Assembly (NCBI RefSeq): GCF_041260155.1
Contig: NC_091944.1
Span: forward strand, 13,617,772 to 13,681,771
Reading direction: 5' to 3'
Length of the DNA stretch: 64,000 nt
Origin: Ptychodera flava
Taxonomy: Eukaryota; Hemichordata; Enteropneusta; Ptychoderidae
A model generated the notes under the pieces. The model ran no database searches. It saw nothing but the letters and a program-made list of their open reading frames with translations, and was not told the origin of the DNA. Positions 39,119 to 51,219 of the stretch are shown here, one piece after another. Both the position numbers and the translations under genes were made by a program. Every line of letters starts with the position of its first letter. Within the stretch, counting starts at the first letter, position 1.

Positions 39119-39739
39119 AGGTAGAACGCGCCTCGGGGACACAAATTTGGACTCTCAAACTTTTACAATTCTTTTCTGATCTACCACCTGTGGGGGGGTT
39201 CAATTTAAAGCTCTTGGCGTAGGAAAACTTTTCGCCGCCTTAGTTTTTCGAAAATCGATAAGGCCATAAGTCATTAAATTCCTTCTTTTGCGTCCCCAAC
39301 CGCTTAGGTTTTTAAGGTTTTCATGAAAAACATTCAGTGTATTTGAATAGGAAATTTTAGGACATAACCGCTTAGCTTTTCTGAACTAAAAATTTTGTTA
39401 CAATTTTATTTGCTGCACTCAAATTACACTGTGTTAATTTTCTTGTGTGTGTTTTTCAGCCGCCTAGACGCGTACCTTTTCCCATTTAGAGTGGACGCAA
39501 AACAAAGAATTTAATTACTTTGGCCTAATTTTATTTTTCTCAATAGAGTTAACACAGGGATGGCGGCCATTTTGAATTTTAAATATATGTAAATCTTGAG
39601 TTATTTGTTTCCCTAGTACCAAAATTTGCACGGTGACCCCCGATTTTTATTCTTGATTTTGAAAGAGAACGGTTGAAAAATTCCTCACGGAAAGTTTGAG
39701 CAAAACTTTAAGTCTTTCACTTTCGAGGCGCGAACTACC
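39119..39739 (+). mobile_element. TTAA MITE family 1, copy 8, interrupted
   Basis: TTAA lies at 39115-39118 and 39740-39743. It begins AGGTAGAACGCGCCTCGGGG and ends TTTCGAGGCGCGAACTACC, the best-preserved pair of ends in the window. A second element is inserted at 39261-39525. Confidence 0.9.
39261..39525. mobile_element. 265-bp MITE with TA target, nested in copy 8
   Basis: The left end AGGCCATAAGTCATTAAATT and the right end (reverse complement AGGCCAAAGTAATTAAATT) are inverted over about 35 bp to GCGTCC. TA flanks both sides (39259-39260 and 39526-39527). Removal restores the family-1 AAAATCGA..ATTTTATTTTTC segment. No coding capacity. Confidence 0.85.
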
Positions 39740-39767
39740 TTAAAGATGAAAAATCTCCTCCAGTTAC

Positions 39768-40070
39768 TCCAGTTACATTGTTACAGATGACGTGGAGTCT
39801 GGATTTTTACAAACTGCCACAGTAATAAAGGCACTAGATATACAGGCAGTGTGACAGAATGGATCCTGAACATTTCCAGATGTTACAAGAAGAAACCAAA
39901 TTTATAAAAATATGCACAACAAAAATGCCCTAAGAGTTACAATACGGAAGTATATATTTGCTGCAGTTTCAAAAAAATTCCAAATTGGCTAAATTAGAAG
40001 CATAGGCCTCCAAAATTTTGGAGGGTCTATTGTAGAAGCTGCGATTCCGAGGAATAATTTAATTATACTT
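39768..40070 (+). repeat. Dispersed repeat, copy 2 of 2
   Basis: Counterpart of 26780-26950: GTTACATTGTTACAGATGAC, TTTTTACAAACTGCC, ACAGGCAGT and GGAATAATTTAATTA appear in the same order, with extra sequence inserted in the middle. Confidence 0.7.
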
Positions 40071-42576
40071 GACGGCCGTAGCAGCTTAAAACGTTGAAAG
40101 ACATTGTCATGCATGCATACGTCAAGATGTTCGTTACGTTTCACCTAGACTCACTCCAAATCTGTGGGCATATTAAATGTCAAAACAGAATGAATTGAAG
40201 GACTAAACTTCAGCAGACCGTCGCACTAACTAGTAGGCCGTTGCACAGATCGTTGAATGAACGCATTGGCCCAAAGACTCGCTTGGCCAGCCACTAACTC
40301 AGCTTGCCGAGCAAAGTCAGGCGACTGGGGGGGGGGGGGGGGGAGGGCAGCCTACGTTACACCAGAATGTTGAGGAATGTGGACGAGTATTGCATTTTAT
40401 ACATGAAAATTTCAGCGGATAAAGACACACAGACACTCTCCTAGTGATAAATCCACAGCTCGGGAGCTCAATTTAAGACTTGAGTCATTTGATTAGAATG
40501 CTGGAAAATATATCTCAGTTCTCAGATAGCACATAACTTTTCGACTGAACAAGACACGACTAGCTCATAGCGCCGTCCAACAAACGACAGCAGACTTGAC
40601 GTTGACCCTTCAGCAGATTCCTAGAAAAGTGTTTGCAGACATAGCAAGCGCGCGTTTCATGTGTAGGAGGTGGCCGACAAGCCATTGAAATTGTAACCAG
40701 GGTTTACTACATGTAAATATACAATGTTACGGTATTTGATCAAGGAAAATTTTGTTTGGAAAATGAAACCTTTTAATACATGAGAAAACAATTTTCCCGC
40801 CCCGCCACCTGCCACGAACTGAGGACAACCTTTCCATTCAAATTCACAAGCAGCTTTGTTTGCTAGCCATTCGTAAAAGTTACTGCAACTGCTGTCATAT
40901 TTGATTTGAAAACATCTGCATTTTAGCGCAACTCGTCACTCCGTTATATCCCTCCGCGCCTTTTACTCCTGATGCAAGAAATAGGCCAGGTTGGCCACCA
41001 AGTGTTCCTTATCGGCATCGAACAGATTTAATCAAGTGATGGCATACCGAGACATATGGTTGACAGACAGATATCTAGGTCCAACATGCAAGACCTAGAG
41101 TTCAGTGCATCAGCTAGATGTTCCATCGTTTCACAGGTTTCACCTTGATAACCCTGTATAACATACGTCTAGAATAGTTCTTTTCCCTTCAGCCAATTTC
41201 AAGAAATTGTAACCTAGGGTGTTTCAGTGTTTCCAGGTGTAAATATAGCATTAGAAAGAATTTTCGGCAAAATGAAATTTCTGAGGCGGAAGTAAAAGCT
41301 CTTCGCAACCGGCCTCGTATTACGATTTGAACAGCTTCCCCTTCCATTCAAAATATTCCACTCTCAAACCAAAACTCCCCATGCCCCTGCAGTGCCCTCA
41401 TCTCATAGCGAAAGTACCCCACTGCCTTCTCATCAACATATGATTTTATCCCTCCAACAAAAGTGTGCTATCTCTCAGTTTGTAAGGACTTAAATAAACA
41501 AAACTACCCCATCCCCACTGACATAAAAGAGATACTCTCTTCCCCGCTGATATATAAAATAGATGCCCTCCCGCCACCTCATTACTTGCTAACACCCTTT
41601 TCCACGAACCACTGCATTTGCTGCCATTGACTCTTGCCTGACAGAAGACTTGCTGTAACTCTGTCGCTAACCCTTGATCGGAATTGTCCGGATAGTAGGG
41701 GCAACTTTCTAGAGCGATTACAGCTACAGGTCGATCCACGACTAGCGTTGCTCCGGAACCCTTTGCCTAAGTCGACTAATGTACTTCGTGTTTTAGCTAA
41801 CTTCAAGGTTATTGCTGTTACCATTGGCACTGAGAAAAAATATCGATCTATTGTCTTATCCAAGAACGGGCTTTGAATGTAAATGTTCATCCCCTTCTGA
41901 ACAGCGGGATTTCACAATCCTCTCCATGGCTTTAACTAACATCACCAGGAATCTTTTCGAAACGTTGTACTTGGTTCTGTACAGAACTCATTAAAAACTT
42001 CGAAGTTTCATTGACGTAGCAAGGTTGTCGATGACACTGACACATCCCGGCACGCGACAAGCTATACCGAACATACGAACTCTTCAAGTCACCCGGCTGA
42101 CAACGACGGCAGTAGCATCTCTTGCTGTCTTTCGACACTCAAGTCTGTTTTATTCATGTTGAATGCTTGTTTTGTATACGTGCCCCTAAACTGCACACTG
42201 TCGGTGTTTGATTACGTACACAGTTCTAAATCCTTCCAAGATACGCGAATCAACACTTCGCGTTTTATGGTCTCTGATTACCATGACGTTACAGGGCAAA
42301 ATGAGATAAGCCTTTCACCCTCTTATACATTGGAATAACTTTATGGGAGGTGTTCACGACTGTGTTTTACCAAAACGTTCGTTCGGTCATGAGAACTGTA
42401 GCGCCCTTTTTTGATCCCAAATATCGCCAAATATCGCCAAGTAAACTTGTCACAATGGATTGTTACGCTGTGCAAAATGTTAAAACACATTAAAAACTAT
42501 AACATAATACAGCATGGGCGTGTGGTGCGTTATAAAACACCTATAACCTGTCTGCATATTTTACAATATGTGTCAG
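40071..42576. other. No gene recognised; contains a 17-G run
   Basis: A homopolymer of 17 G lies at 40327-40343. Short open frames near 41450-42140 show no recognisable motif. Confidence 0.5.
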
Positions 42577-42577
42577 A

Positions 42578-42728
42578 TTTATTAAACACCTATTATATGG
42601 TCATGATATAGCGCCCGTTTATTTTACGGCCTCGGGGAATAGCGACGTGTTTCTGATAACACACGGCCCCTCGGGGGTAATAAACGGGCGCTACGGCTCT
42701 CTTGACCAGGTAATAGGTGTTTAATAAG
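42578..42728. mobile_element. Small inverted-repeat element (MITE-like)
   Basis: The arms TTATTAAACACCTATTA and TAATAGGTGTTTAATAA bound an inner inverted pair TAGCGCCCGTTTATT / AATAAACGGGCGCTA, with the CCTCGGGG segment toward the centre. Total about 150 bp. A further ATAAAACACCTATAACC lies just upstream, at about 42532. Confidence 0.8.
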
Positions 42729-42737
42729 ACGCAGTGG

Positions 42738-45366
42738 CCCGCAGAGTAGGAGTTGGTGTACGTTATTCATATTCAAAGTAGGGATAGCGAACCACGAACA
42801 AAATTGAAAAGGTTCTCCTCGAAACAAGTTCACGATGTTGTACAAATAAAGATCCTGTCTCATTGTCATTGTCAGGGAAAGGTGAAATGCTTTATATATA
42901 CATATTTCTTGATAGGGCAACCTCCGGAAACTTGAAGGCAAAAAAACGTTGACGGGTCAAACGTTCACAGAGTGCAAATTTCGCAATGTCATTTGTGTAT
43001 TACACGCGACTTAAATAACCTCGGTCGTGTCCAGGGCCCGCGACATGGAATGCGCATGTGCCGTGTTAATACACCAGATAAGACAGGATTGGCTATAGTG
43101 GCCCGCATTATCATCCAAAACAGCCCTTATCGTTGCCTTATCGACTTAAACAAAGCAGGAAGTATCGCTTTACCGCCTGTACAGGGCAGTTATTGATTGA
43201 TTGATTGATTTTGAAGGCAGATACATTTTACAGTCGCCGCCCGACGAACAAGTAAAAATAATATCCCATATTTGTTTACAGAGATCAAAGGCCAGGTATA
43301 ACTGATCATGGAAGGCAAACCTATCAGAGCAGGTGTCCCTTCCTTTGAGTTTGAAGCATTAATAAAAATACCTGCCTGGATATCTAGCTCTCATTTTTCA
43401 TGAAATTTCTTGTACATAACTGCTGAAAAAATCGAGTTTTGAATCAAAGCATAAATAGATCACACACGAGGGCTTCGGAACACATACGGCACGATGTTAT
43501 AACATTACCTCCGAGATGTTGTTATATAAATACACATAAAATATAAAGTATTCATCCATCACGTATCAACTCAAAAATATGAGGCGACTTCTGTTGTCAG
43601 GGCCACAGACGACAAAATACATGTGAGATGGCGTCAGGTACGTGCGCATTGACATTATAAATATTTTTTTGGATTCGTCCCAAAGTCCTCGACATAACTG
43701 AGGTGTGCCATGAGAGATTAATATTATGTCTGATTTGTAAGTCAGTTATTATCGGGGCTAAATTGAACTTAATGTCGGGAATGGGTAGGCCCCTTAACTA
43801 TTTCTGACCACAGGTGCTTGAAGTGTTGCCCAGGTAAGCATTCCGCGCGGCCGCGATGGCTAGCGTTCTATAGACTGTCGACTATCTACCTAAGACGATC
43901 ACAAATGCCTTCAAATTATTATTCCTCAAACATGATTGGCCTGCAAACGTTACAAGTACCACAATTTGGTAATAATTTATACTCCATGCACACATCGCAC
44001 ACTTACGACGTATGGTCTTCTTCGTCATGACGTCACGTCAACAACGTTACACGGAAACGAAACCTGACGTTTATTGGTGACTGTGGCACGTAGCGTAGCG
44101 GTCATTTTGCTTTAATTTTACCTGATTTGACGATCAATACTAAAATTAATACACTGCTATCGGGACACAAACTAACGTTTCGCCAGATTACTGCTTGCCT
44201 AGAAGGATCCAAAATGTGCGTGATTCAAACGTCTCGATACACAAAAGCACGGACACTTTATCTTCAAACCATGCCTGTTTTTTTTTAAAAATGTGTCTGA
44301 GAGAACTGATTTCAAACTCCCAAAATCTTACAATCCCTTGGCTTGCTGGTCGACAGTATCTAAGGACTCACTTTGACATCTGTAGCAAATTTAAGATTTA
44401 CCATACACCATTATGATCTATGGTTTTACCGTCCTGTTTATGTAAAGATCGAACATGCTATTTTCCCTACGTTGTTCACTAACAATGGCGGCCATTTCCA
44501 GCTTGAAACACCTATAGTTGGTACTTTGCTTCTGTCTCCAACCCCGAATTTGACCAATGCAAGATGGTGACTGTTAGTCTTTGCTATTTCACTAAAGAGA
44601 ATGGTGGATAGTTACAAATTTTGAACCTTTTAGTGCCAATTGTCCATGTTTGACCCTTAAATTACAGGCGGATAGTACAACATTTAGAAAACGGGGATAG
44701 TTTTCAGGCACCTCACAATAGACCTTTCCCTGGCTATCCGACAGTGCATCGCTATGATTGCATCAAACATCGTATACACACTCAAAACAACAAAAACATA
44801 CTGATTTTGTGTTGTACAACGGTTTATTATACAAGAATGATGCAAATTTGTAAAGCCAGAAATGCCTCTGTATGCATCGGCGACGAAAATATGGGTCAGG
44901 GTGTAACCTGCCATATGAGTAACATACCCTACGTATACCCTACGTTCTAAGAGTAACGTACACAGTGTATACCCTAACACGTACTGCATCATGGAACCGG
45001 GAAAAGAACTGTATAAGGAGCAGACATCTCACGACCGTTCTCTGATACTGACCGGACGCGTTCATCAGGTGTATTGTCGTACTTAATGTCATTGTTTCTA
45101 GGGTAGGGCGTCCAAAAGCACTGCGTTTGGACAGTGTCCATTCTGTCTAGTCCAGATTACAAGAGTGACAAGAATGTTCAATTTTCAGTCCTTACCGTTC
45201 GGCAGGCCATAGCATGGTTACTTCACAAAAGCGTGGCTGTAGAAAAACACATTTATTCACACATGTCTGTAAATTTTTGCCAAAAGTTTTTCAAGATCGT
45301 TGTCAAATATGGACTGTCAGTATCAAAATAACATGTCTAAATCATGTTATATAAACAAAGTGCCTA
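42738..45366 (+). repeat. Direct duplication, copy A
   Basis: From GCCCGCAGAGTAGGAGTT onward it matches 46741-48681 in the same order over the whole length: AAACTTGAAGGCAAAAAAA, TTATCGGGGCTAAA, GCTTGCCTAGAAGGATCCA, CAAATATGGACTGTCAGTAT. It carries about 575 bp not present in copy B (about 44440-45018). No convincing gene lies inside; the unit may be a duplicated segment or a large non-autonomous transposon. Confidence 0.85.
44717..45013. mobile_element. MITE with ATAGACCTTTTCCC-type ends, copy 1
   Basis: The left end ATAGACCTTTCCC and the right end GGAACCGGGAAAAG form a degenerate inverted pair. The interior (ACTGATTTTGTGTTGTACAA, ACATACCCTACG, CTGCATCATGGAACCGG) recurs at 56825-57122. It lies in the segment that copy A has and copy B lacks. 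Confidence 0.75.
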
Positions 45367-46001
45367 TAACACGATTGGAACTAATTTGGGATAATTGAAT
45401 CTTCATATTTTTCAAATTTCTCAAAAGTTTGAGGTGCCCTGTTGCTGAATGTTGCTATTACTCATAAAACAAGTGTATAACTTTAAAAGAAAGGCAGATG
45501 AGCTTGCATTTGCACAATTGACATAAGTGTACTTGATTAGAAGAGGGTGGTTACTCGTGCATATGTGTACAAGAAATTTGATTTTGGAATTTCGCCGAAA
45601 ATGTTTATCCACTATACATTGTAGTCTATGAGGAAACTATGAATAGTTTTTTCCAATACAAAACTTGCTAAATCTGTGTATTTACAGACTCTTGATTATT
45701 GATATTTTGATTAGACTAGGGTGGTTGTAGGTGCATGCCAGTGTGTGCATGAAATTTGATTTTGAAATGTCATCGAAATGTTGATAAACTATACATTGCA
45801 GTCTATGAGGAAACTAAGAACAATTTTTATCAATACAAAACTCGCTATCTGCATTTTTAGACGCTTGATTACTAATATTAATGTACTTGATTAGACTAGG
45901 ATGGTTACAGTTGCATGTATGTGCAAGAAATTTGATTTTGGAATTTCACTGAAAATGTTGATTCTCTAAGTGGATTGTAGTCTATGAGGAAACTACAAAT
46001 A
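45366..46001. repeat. Transposon end followed by three tandem units of about 180 bp
   Basis: It starts TAACACGATTGGAACTAATT, the same end as the element at 16911-17603. Two full tandem units and a partial third then begin near 45532, 45710 and 45891. Each contains GGTGGTT or GATGGTT, GAAATTTGATTTTG and GTCTATGAGGAAACTA. The matching second transposon end was not found. Confidence 0.8.
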
Positions 46002-46740
46002 ACACAGGGGTAATCATCTCCCGAATTCTTATGTAAAGGTTTGACCTGAAGCCTCCAGCTGTTATTGATGACACTGTGCACTATTCTAAATAGTTTGTAT
46101 TCTGTCAAAGTCCTCAGAAAATAAAAATGTACATACGGCGACATGAACGTTTAACATTGACCTGTCATTGGGAGAATGTTATCAAATAAGTTATGGGTAA
46201 GAAGAAATCATGACTACTTTAATCTTATGCCTCTAGGTGGCTGCTTGGATCATCAATAGATTGTTTAATTTATGATACCATAAAACTTGCGCTCGGAGGG
46301 CGCGCCGTAAAATGGAAATGACAGGAAATGAAAGTGTCAGAAGGTATGGGGGAAAGGAATTTGATTTTCAAGCCCTCCACCCTTTGCAACTTGATGTCAA
46401 GTTTTTCAGATCTCCCCTGCCATGTTGTAAATTTTTTCAAGACCCACCTGAAATCCCCCTTTCCAGAGGTGTTTGTGAATGCAGCCTTAGTCAGAGGGTT
46501 GTCGCTCATCTCGGGTGTTCATCACCTCCAATGAAATCACCCGCCAATGTTTTAAAGCCACAGACGACAATAAGCGTATGGTCACGTGACTGGACACCTG
46601 TTCAAACAGTATTTCCCCCAAGGGAAATGGGACTTTTTAAAAAATACCCTCTGACGACACTTTTTCGAGCCAGTCGCGACTATATGGTGAATCACGAATG
46701 CAGCATTTGGCTTGTTATAACACCAAATGAGACACTGCTG
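46002..46740. other. No gene recognised
   Basis: An open frame of 153 codons at 46312-46773 (+) shows no known motif, has erratic composition and runs into the duplicated unit; I do not call it a gene. Confidence 0.5.
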
Positions 46741-47214
46741 ACCCGCAGAGTAGGAGTTATGAGTAGGAGTTAGTGTACTATATTCATTTCAAAGTAGGGA
46801 CAGCGGACCACGAACAAATTGAAAAGTTCTCCTCGAAACAAGTTTACGATGTTGTACAAATGAAGATCCTGTCTCACTGTCATTGCCAGGGAAAGGTGAA
46901 ATACTTTATAAATACATACTTCTTGATAGGGCAATCTCCGGAAACTTGAAGGCAAAAAAAATGTAGACAGGTCAAACGTTCACGAAATGCAAATTTCACA
47001 TTGTCATTTACGTATTAATCTGCAAACACGCGACTTAAATGACCGTCATAATGACCAGGGCCAACGACATGGAATGTGCATGTGGCGTGTTATTACACCA
47101 GATAATACACGACCAGCTATTGTGGCCCGCATTATCATCCAACAACAGCCCTTATCGTTGCTATATCGACTTAAACAGAGCAGGAACTATCGCTTTACCG
47201 TCTGTACGGGGCAG

Positions 47215-47245
<31 letters not shown>

Positions 47246-48681
47246 TTTGCTTGCTTGCAAGGCAGATACATTTTACAGTCACCTGCCCGATGATCAAGTA
47301 AAAACAGTTTCCCGTATTTGTTTACTGAGATCAAAGGCCAGGTATAACTGGTATACATCATGCAAACCATAATTATCAAGGTAGGTGTCCCTTCCTTCGA
47401 GTGTGCAGCGTTTCAAACACCTGCCTGGATGTCTGGTGCTCATTTTCCCATGAATTTCCAACACTGATTCAGTACATAACTGCTGAACTAGAGCATCGAT
47501 ACACACATGATGGCTTTGGAACACATACAGCACGATGTTATAACATTACTTCCAAGAGGTTCATAAAATATAAAGTATTCATCTATCACGTATCAACTCA
47601 AAAATTATGAGGCCAAATCTGTTGTCAGGGCTACAGACAGCAAAATACATGTGAAATGGCGACAGGTACGTGCGCATCGACATCAATAGTTTTGTTGTAT
47701 TCGTCCAAAAGCCCTCGACATTGCTGAGATTCGCCCCACAGAGATTAATATTGTATCTGATTTGTATGTCAGTTATTATCGGGGCTAAACTGCACTGCAT
47801 GTCGGGAAAGGGCGGGCCCCTTAGCTATTTCTGACAGGTCAGCCAAAGAAAACCACGAAATCTTATCTCTGGCGGGGAACAACAAAACTGCGTTCGGCCA
47901 ATCACAGTATGAAATACTAAGTCTGTATACATGTAGTGACCCGGTTACGCTGACATTTTAGGTGGCTCACGCTGGTCTTTTTCGCCAAACGTTACATCAA
48001 CGACGTTAAAGAGAAACGAAACCTGACGTTTATAGGTAACTATGGTATCATGTCATTAAGTAACTGCGGTAATATTGCTTTAATTTTTTTTTCTCGATTT
48101 GACGATTAATACCCGGCATCGCCATCGAGACAAAAAGTAACATTTCGCCAGATTATTGCTTGCCTAGAAGGATCCACAATGTGTGTTATTCAAACGTCCC
48201 TATATACGAATGTACGGACACTCCATTTTCAAACCATGCCTGTATTAGAGAAATGTGTCTAGGCGACAGATTTCAAACTCCCAAAATCTTACAATTCCCC
48301 GCAGCTTCCTATTGATTCATTTTGACATCTGCAGAGAAACCTTTATGATCTATGGCTTTACCGTCCTGTTTAGGGCACTGCCCCATACATGGAGCAGACG
48401 TCTCACGACCGTTTCCGATATTGAGCGGACGCGTTCAGGAGGTGTGTTATCGTATCATGTTGACGTAATGTTCAATGCCCAGGCACCACATGAACGTACC
48501 GCAGTTTTTGCGTTAGGTGATATAGTTATAGCATTTCGTGGCATAGAAGTACAAACTTGTCCACAAACGTCTGTAAGTATTTTACCAATTTCGCGAGATC
48601 GGCTCATGAGTTCAATGTCAAATATGGACTGTCAGTATTAAAATAACATGTTTAAATGATGTTACATAAAGATGGTGCCTA
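46741..48681 (+). repeat. Direct duplication, copy B
   Basis: Second copy of the unit at 42738-45366, starting ACCCGCAGAGTAGGAGTT and ending GTGCCTAT. It contains a TTTA microsatellite (about 47216-47248) where copy A has GATT units, so the tract was replaced or grew independently. Confidence 0.85.
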
Positions 48682-50850
48682 TTTAGCAAATCTTGTCGTA
48701 AATTACGGCACTCTTTGACTGCACCAGTGTAGCAGTATGGCTGTGATTGAGCATAGGTGACATAGCAAAGCCATAATGGGTAACATTGGCGTCTTTTTGT
48801 GTGGCAAACAGGCTACCCGACAGATAGGTCTGACTGATCGAGCGATTTTCAGTTGGAAGCACAGTATATCTCTCTACACGTTCCACAATTTTTAGTCATT
48901 CGAATCATTTTATCTCAGCATCGATCGATCAGGACTGAGAGACCCCCGAAAGGTCAAAACAAAAACAAACGTTTGAATGCAAGTGGCACGGGCCATCTTT
49001 AGCCATATTTCAGACACATATAAAATACCGTTTAACTAGGCTTTTCACAAAATATTCTCGCGAGTGACGTCAAAAAGGTATAAGTAGTAACCTACAACCA
49101 ACTCAGGCAACTACACTGATCGAATTCCATGCTAGCTAATACATATTTCGATGACAGGCAAAGACATATGAATTATGCGTGGCGACAAATAAGGATTACG
49201 ATTGATTTGCTCTTAGGCGTATTGCAATGTTCCACTCCTATTATAAGAAAACCCTGTTGAGGTGTTCACTGTCTGGGTACTCGTCGCTTCCAGCTAAAAT
49301 GTGAAGGGAAATTAGGTCGGTGTTTTGCGGTAATCAGTTCGGCTTTCCTCCAAAAGAAGAGGGGGAGACCTGGATTTGTAATTCCTAAGACGTTTGCAAC
49401 CTCAATTTATTCACCGAAAATGTCATCTTTTGATCATTGTTTAACAATCAGCGGAATTCTACAGACTCACCCAAACAAGCGGGCGAGAAAAACGCAGGAG
49501 GGAGGTCATTTTCGTGGTTCGACAGGCGTGCATGACACCATATACCAACGCTCGACCTCCATGACATTTGAGTGTTTGGGTTTTGACATATCTAACTAGT
49601 TGCACTGTCAAAGTGCGAAAGCTTTGCTCAGACGATGATTTACAGTGATAACTCTCGTCAACATATTGAAGTTCTGCTTTCATCATCGCAGTGAAACAAT
49701 TTTCACGTGTAATATTGCCCACGTTTGTTATAAGAGGCAGAGTTTCAGACACGAACATCTGATTTGAATGCTGACTGTAACATGAAAATGTTATGATTCT
49801 CAGGTACGGGGACGGTGCTTTGTCCCAAGGTAAACTACTAGCTCACATCACCGTCTGCACACAGATGAGGTTAACTTTTGACTCTGTTTCCCCAGGAATC
49901 TGTGTTTATTAACATACTACGGAAGGGTTCTGCTGTCAAAGTTATCACACCCGTACGTGCAGCTGATTCAAACGGCAGTGTCACCACCTTGTATCCTTCC
50001 GCGTACTTCACAGCCGATGCAAAAGATAATATTGGACCTAGATTGTTTCTTGTCGAATGGAGTAGAACCTAACATTACCTGAATTCTAAGGCCACATCCT
50101 GCCCACCAGGTTGAAGTACCGAGGACCTCATAATTACACTGATGTTTACTTTCGTTTCAGTCTGTCAGAGCGGCTAACAGCTGAAGCAATTGGCCGTTTC
50201 ACTTCAGCAGCCTTGTAAGGTCTCTACAAAAGGACACCAACGTTAAAATTAACCACAGGTAAGTCGAATAAAATTAAGACCGAGTCATCAAGTTTTCTGC
50301 GATCATTCTTTCTCATTATAAAGGATGGTATAACTTGACGATAAATATCAAATATGAACTTCTACACAAAACTTCAATGTATTGTTAAATTTACATTTCG
50401 TAGAAAAGCATTCGTAATGCAGATACTTATATCGTTCAGAATCAAAACGGCGGGATTTCTAGAGCACGTCATACCTTGTGATATGCCTGTAGAAGCCTTA
50501 CTGACATGTATACAGAGCCATTCTGAAAATTAAACTATCACACTTTTAGGGTATTATTCAGAGCTTATTCAATAAGGTATAAACGTTTCACTTAGGATTT
50601 CATGGGTATTTTCCAAAATCAATTTGATTTATATCGTCTGATGACCTTTTTAGCTACAGTTCAAAACAGGTGTGAAGTGAAAGAAGTAACACAATTTTAT
50701 CAGCTTTAGGTCAAGAAGTAAATTCCCGTCACCTTGAATTTTCCAATATTCATTAGCGTCCATATGTTGTATGTATAGAAAGAACTTTTAAATTTTGAGT
50801 TTCGTAGACAGTCGGAGTCCGTCATTTGCCTATCTATCTTTCTATCTGGA
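48682..50850. other. No gene recognised
   Basis: Nothing beyond short open frames (up to 99 codons near 49459-49758, minus strand) without motifs. Confidence 0.5.
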
Positions 50851-50854
50851 TACA

Positions 50855-51065
50855 TGCATGCTTGTTTGCATGCATGCATGCATGCATGCATGCATGTATG
50901 TATGTATGTATGTATGTATGTATGTATGTATGTATGTATGTATGTATCTATGTATCTATGTATCTATGTAGTGTATCTATGTATGTTTGTGTGCGAGCTC
51001 GCGCGCGCGTGCGTGCGTGGATGGATGGATGGATGGATGGATGGATGGATGGATGGTTGGATGGT
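50855..51065. repeat. Compound microsatellite (TGCA/TATG)n then (GGAT)n
   Basis: ATGCATGC units change to TATG units by about 50890. A GCGCGCGTGC stretch follows near 51000, and GGAT units run to about 51060. Confidence 0.97.
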
Positions 51066-51219
51066 TGGATAGATGGGTTGATGGGTGGATAGATGGATGC
51101 TTGCGGCTTGTCTCCATGTATGTATGTATGCTTGCATAATTAATGATTTAAAAAAACATACATACAATGAGAACAGTTAATCACACAAGGATTTATCCGC
51201 CATAAAACATATAAAGGTG

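Noticed and set aside
46312-46773. 153-codon plus-strand frame
   Set aside because: No motif or homology recognised, mixed composition, and it crosses the boundary of the duplicated unit.
50990-51015. GCGCGCGTGC stretch as a CpG or Z-DNA element
   Set aside because: Only about 15 bp and part of a compound microsatellite.
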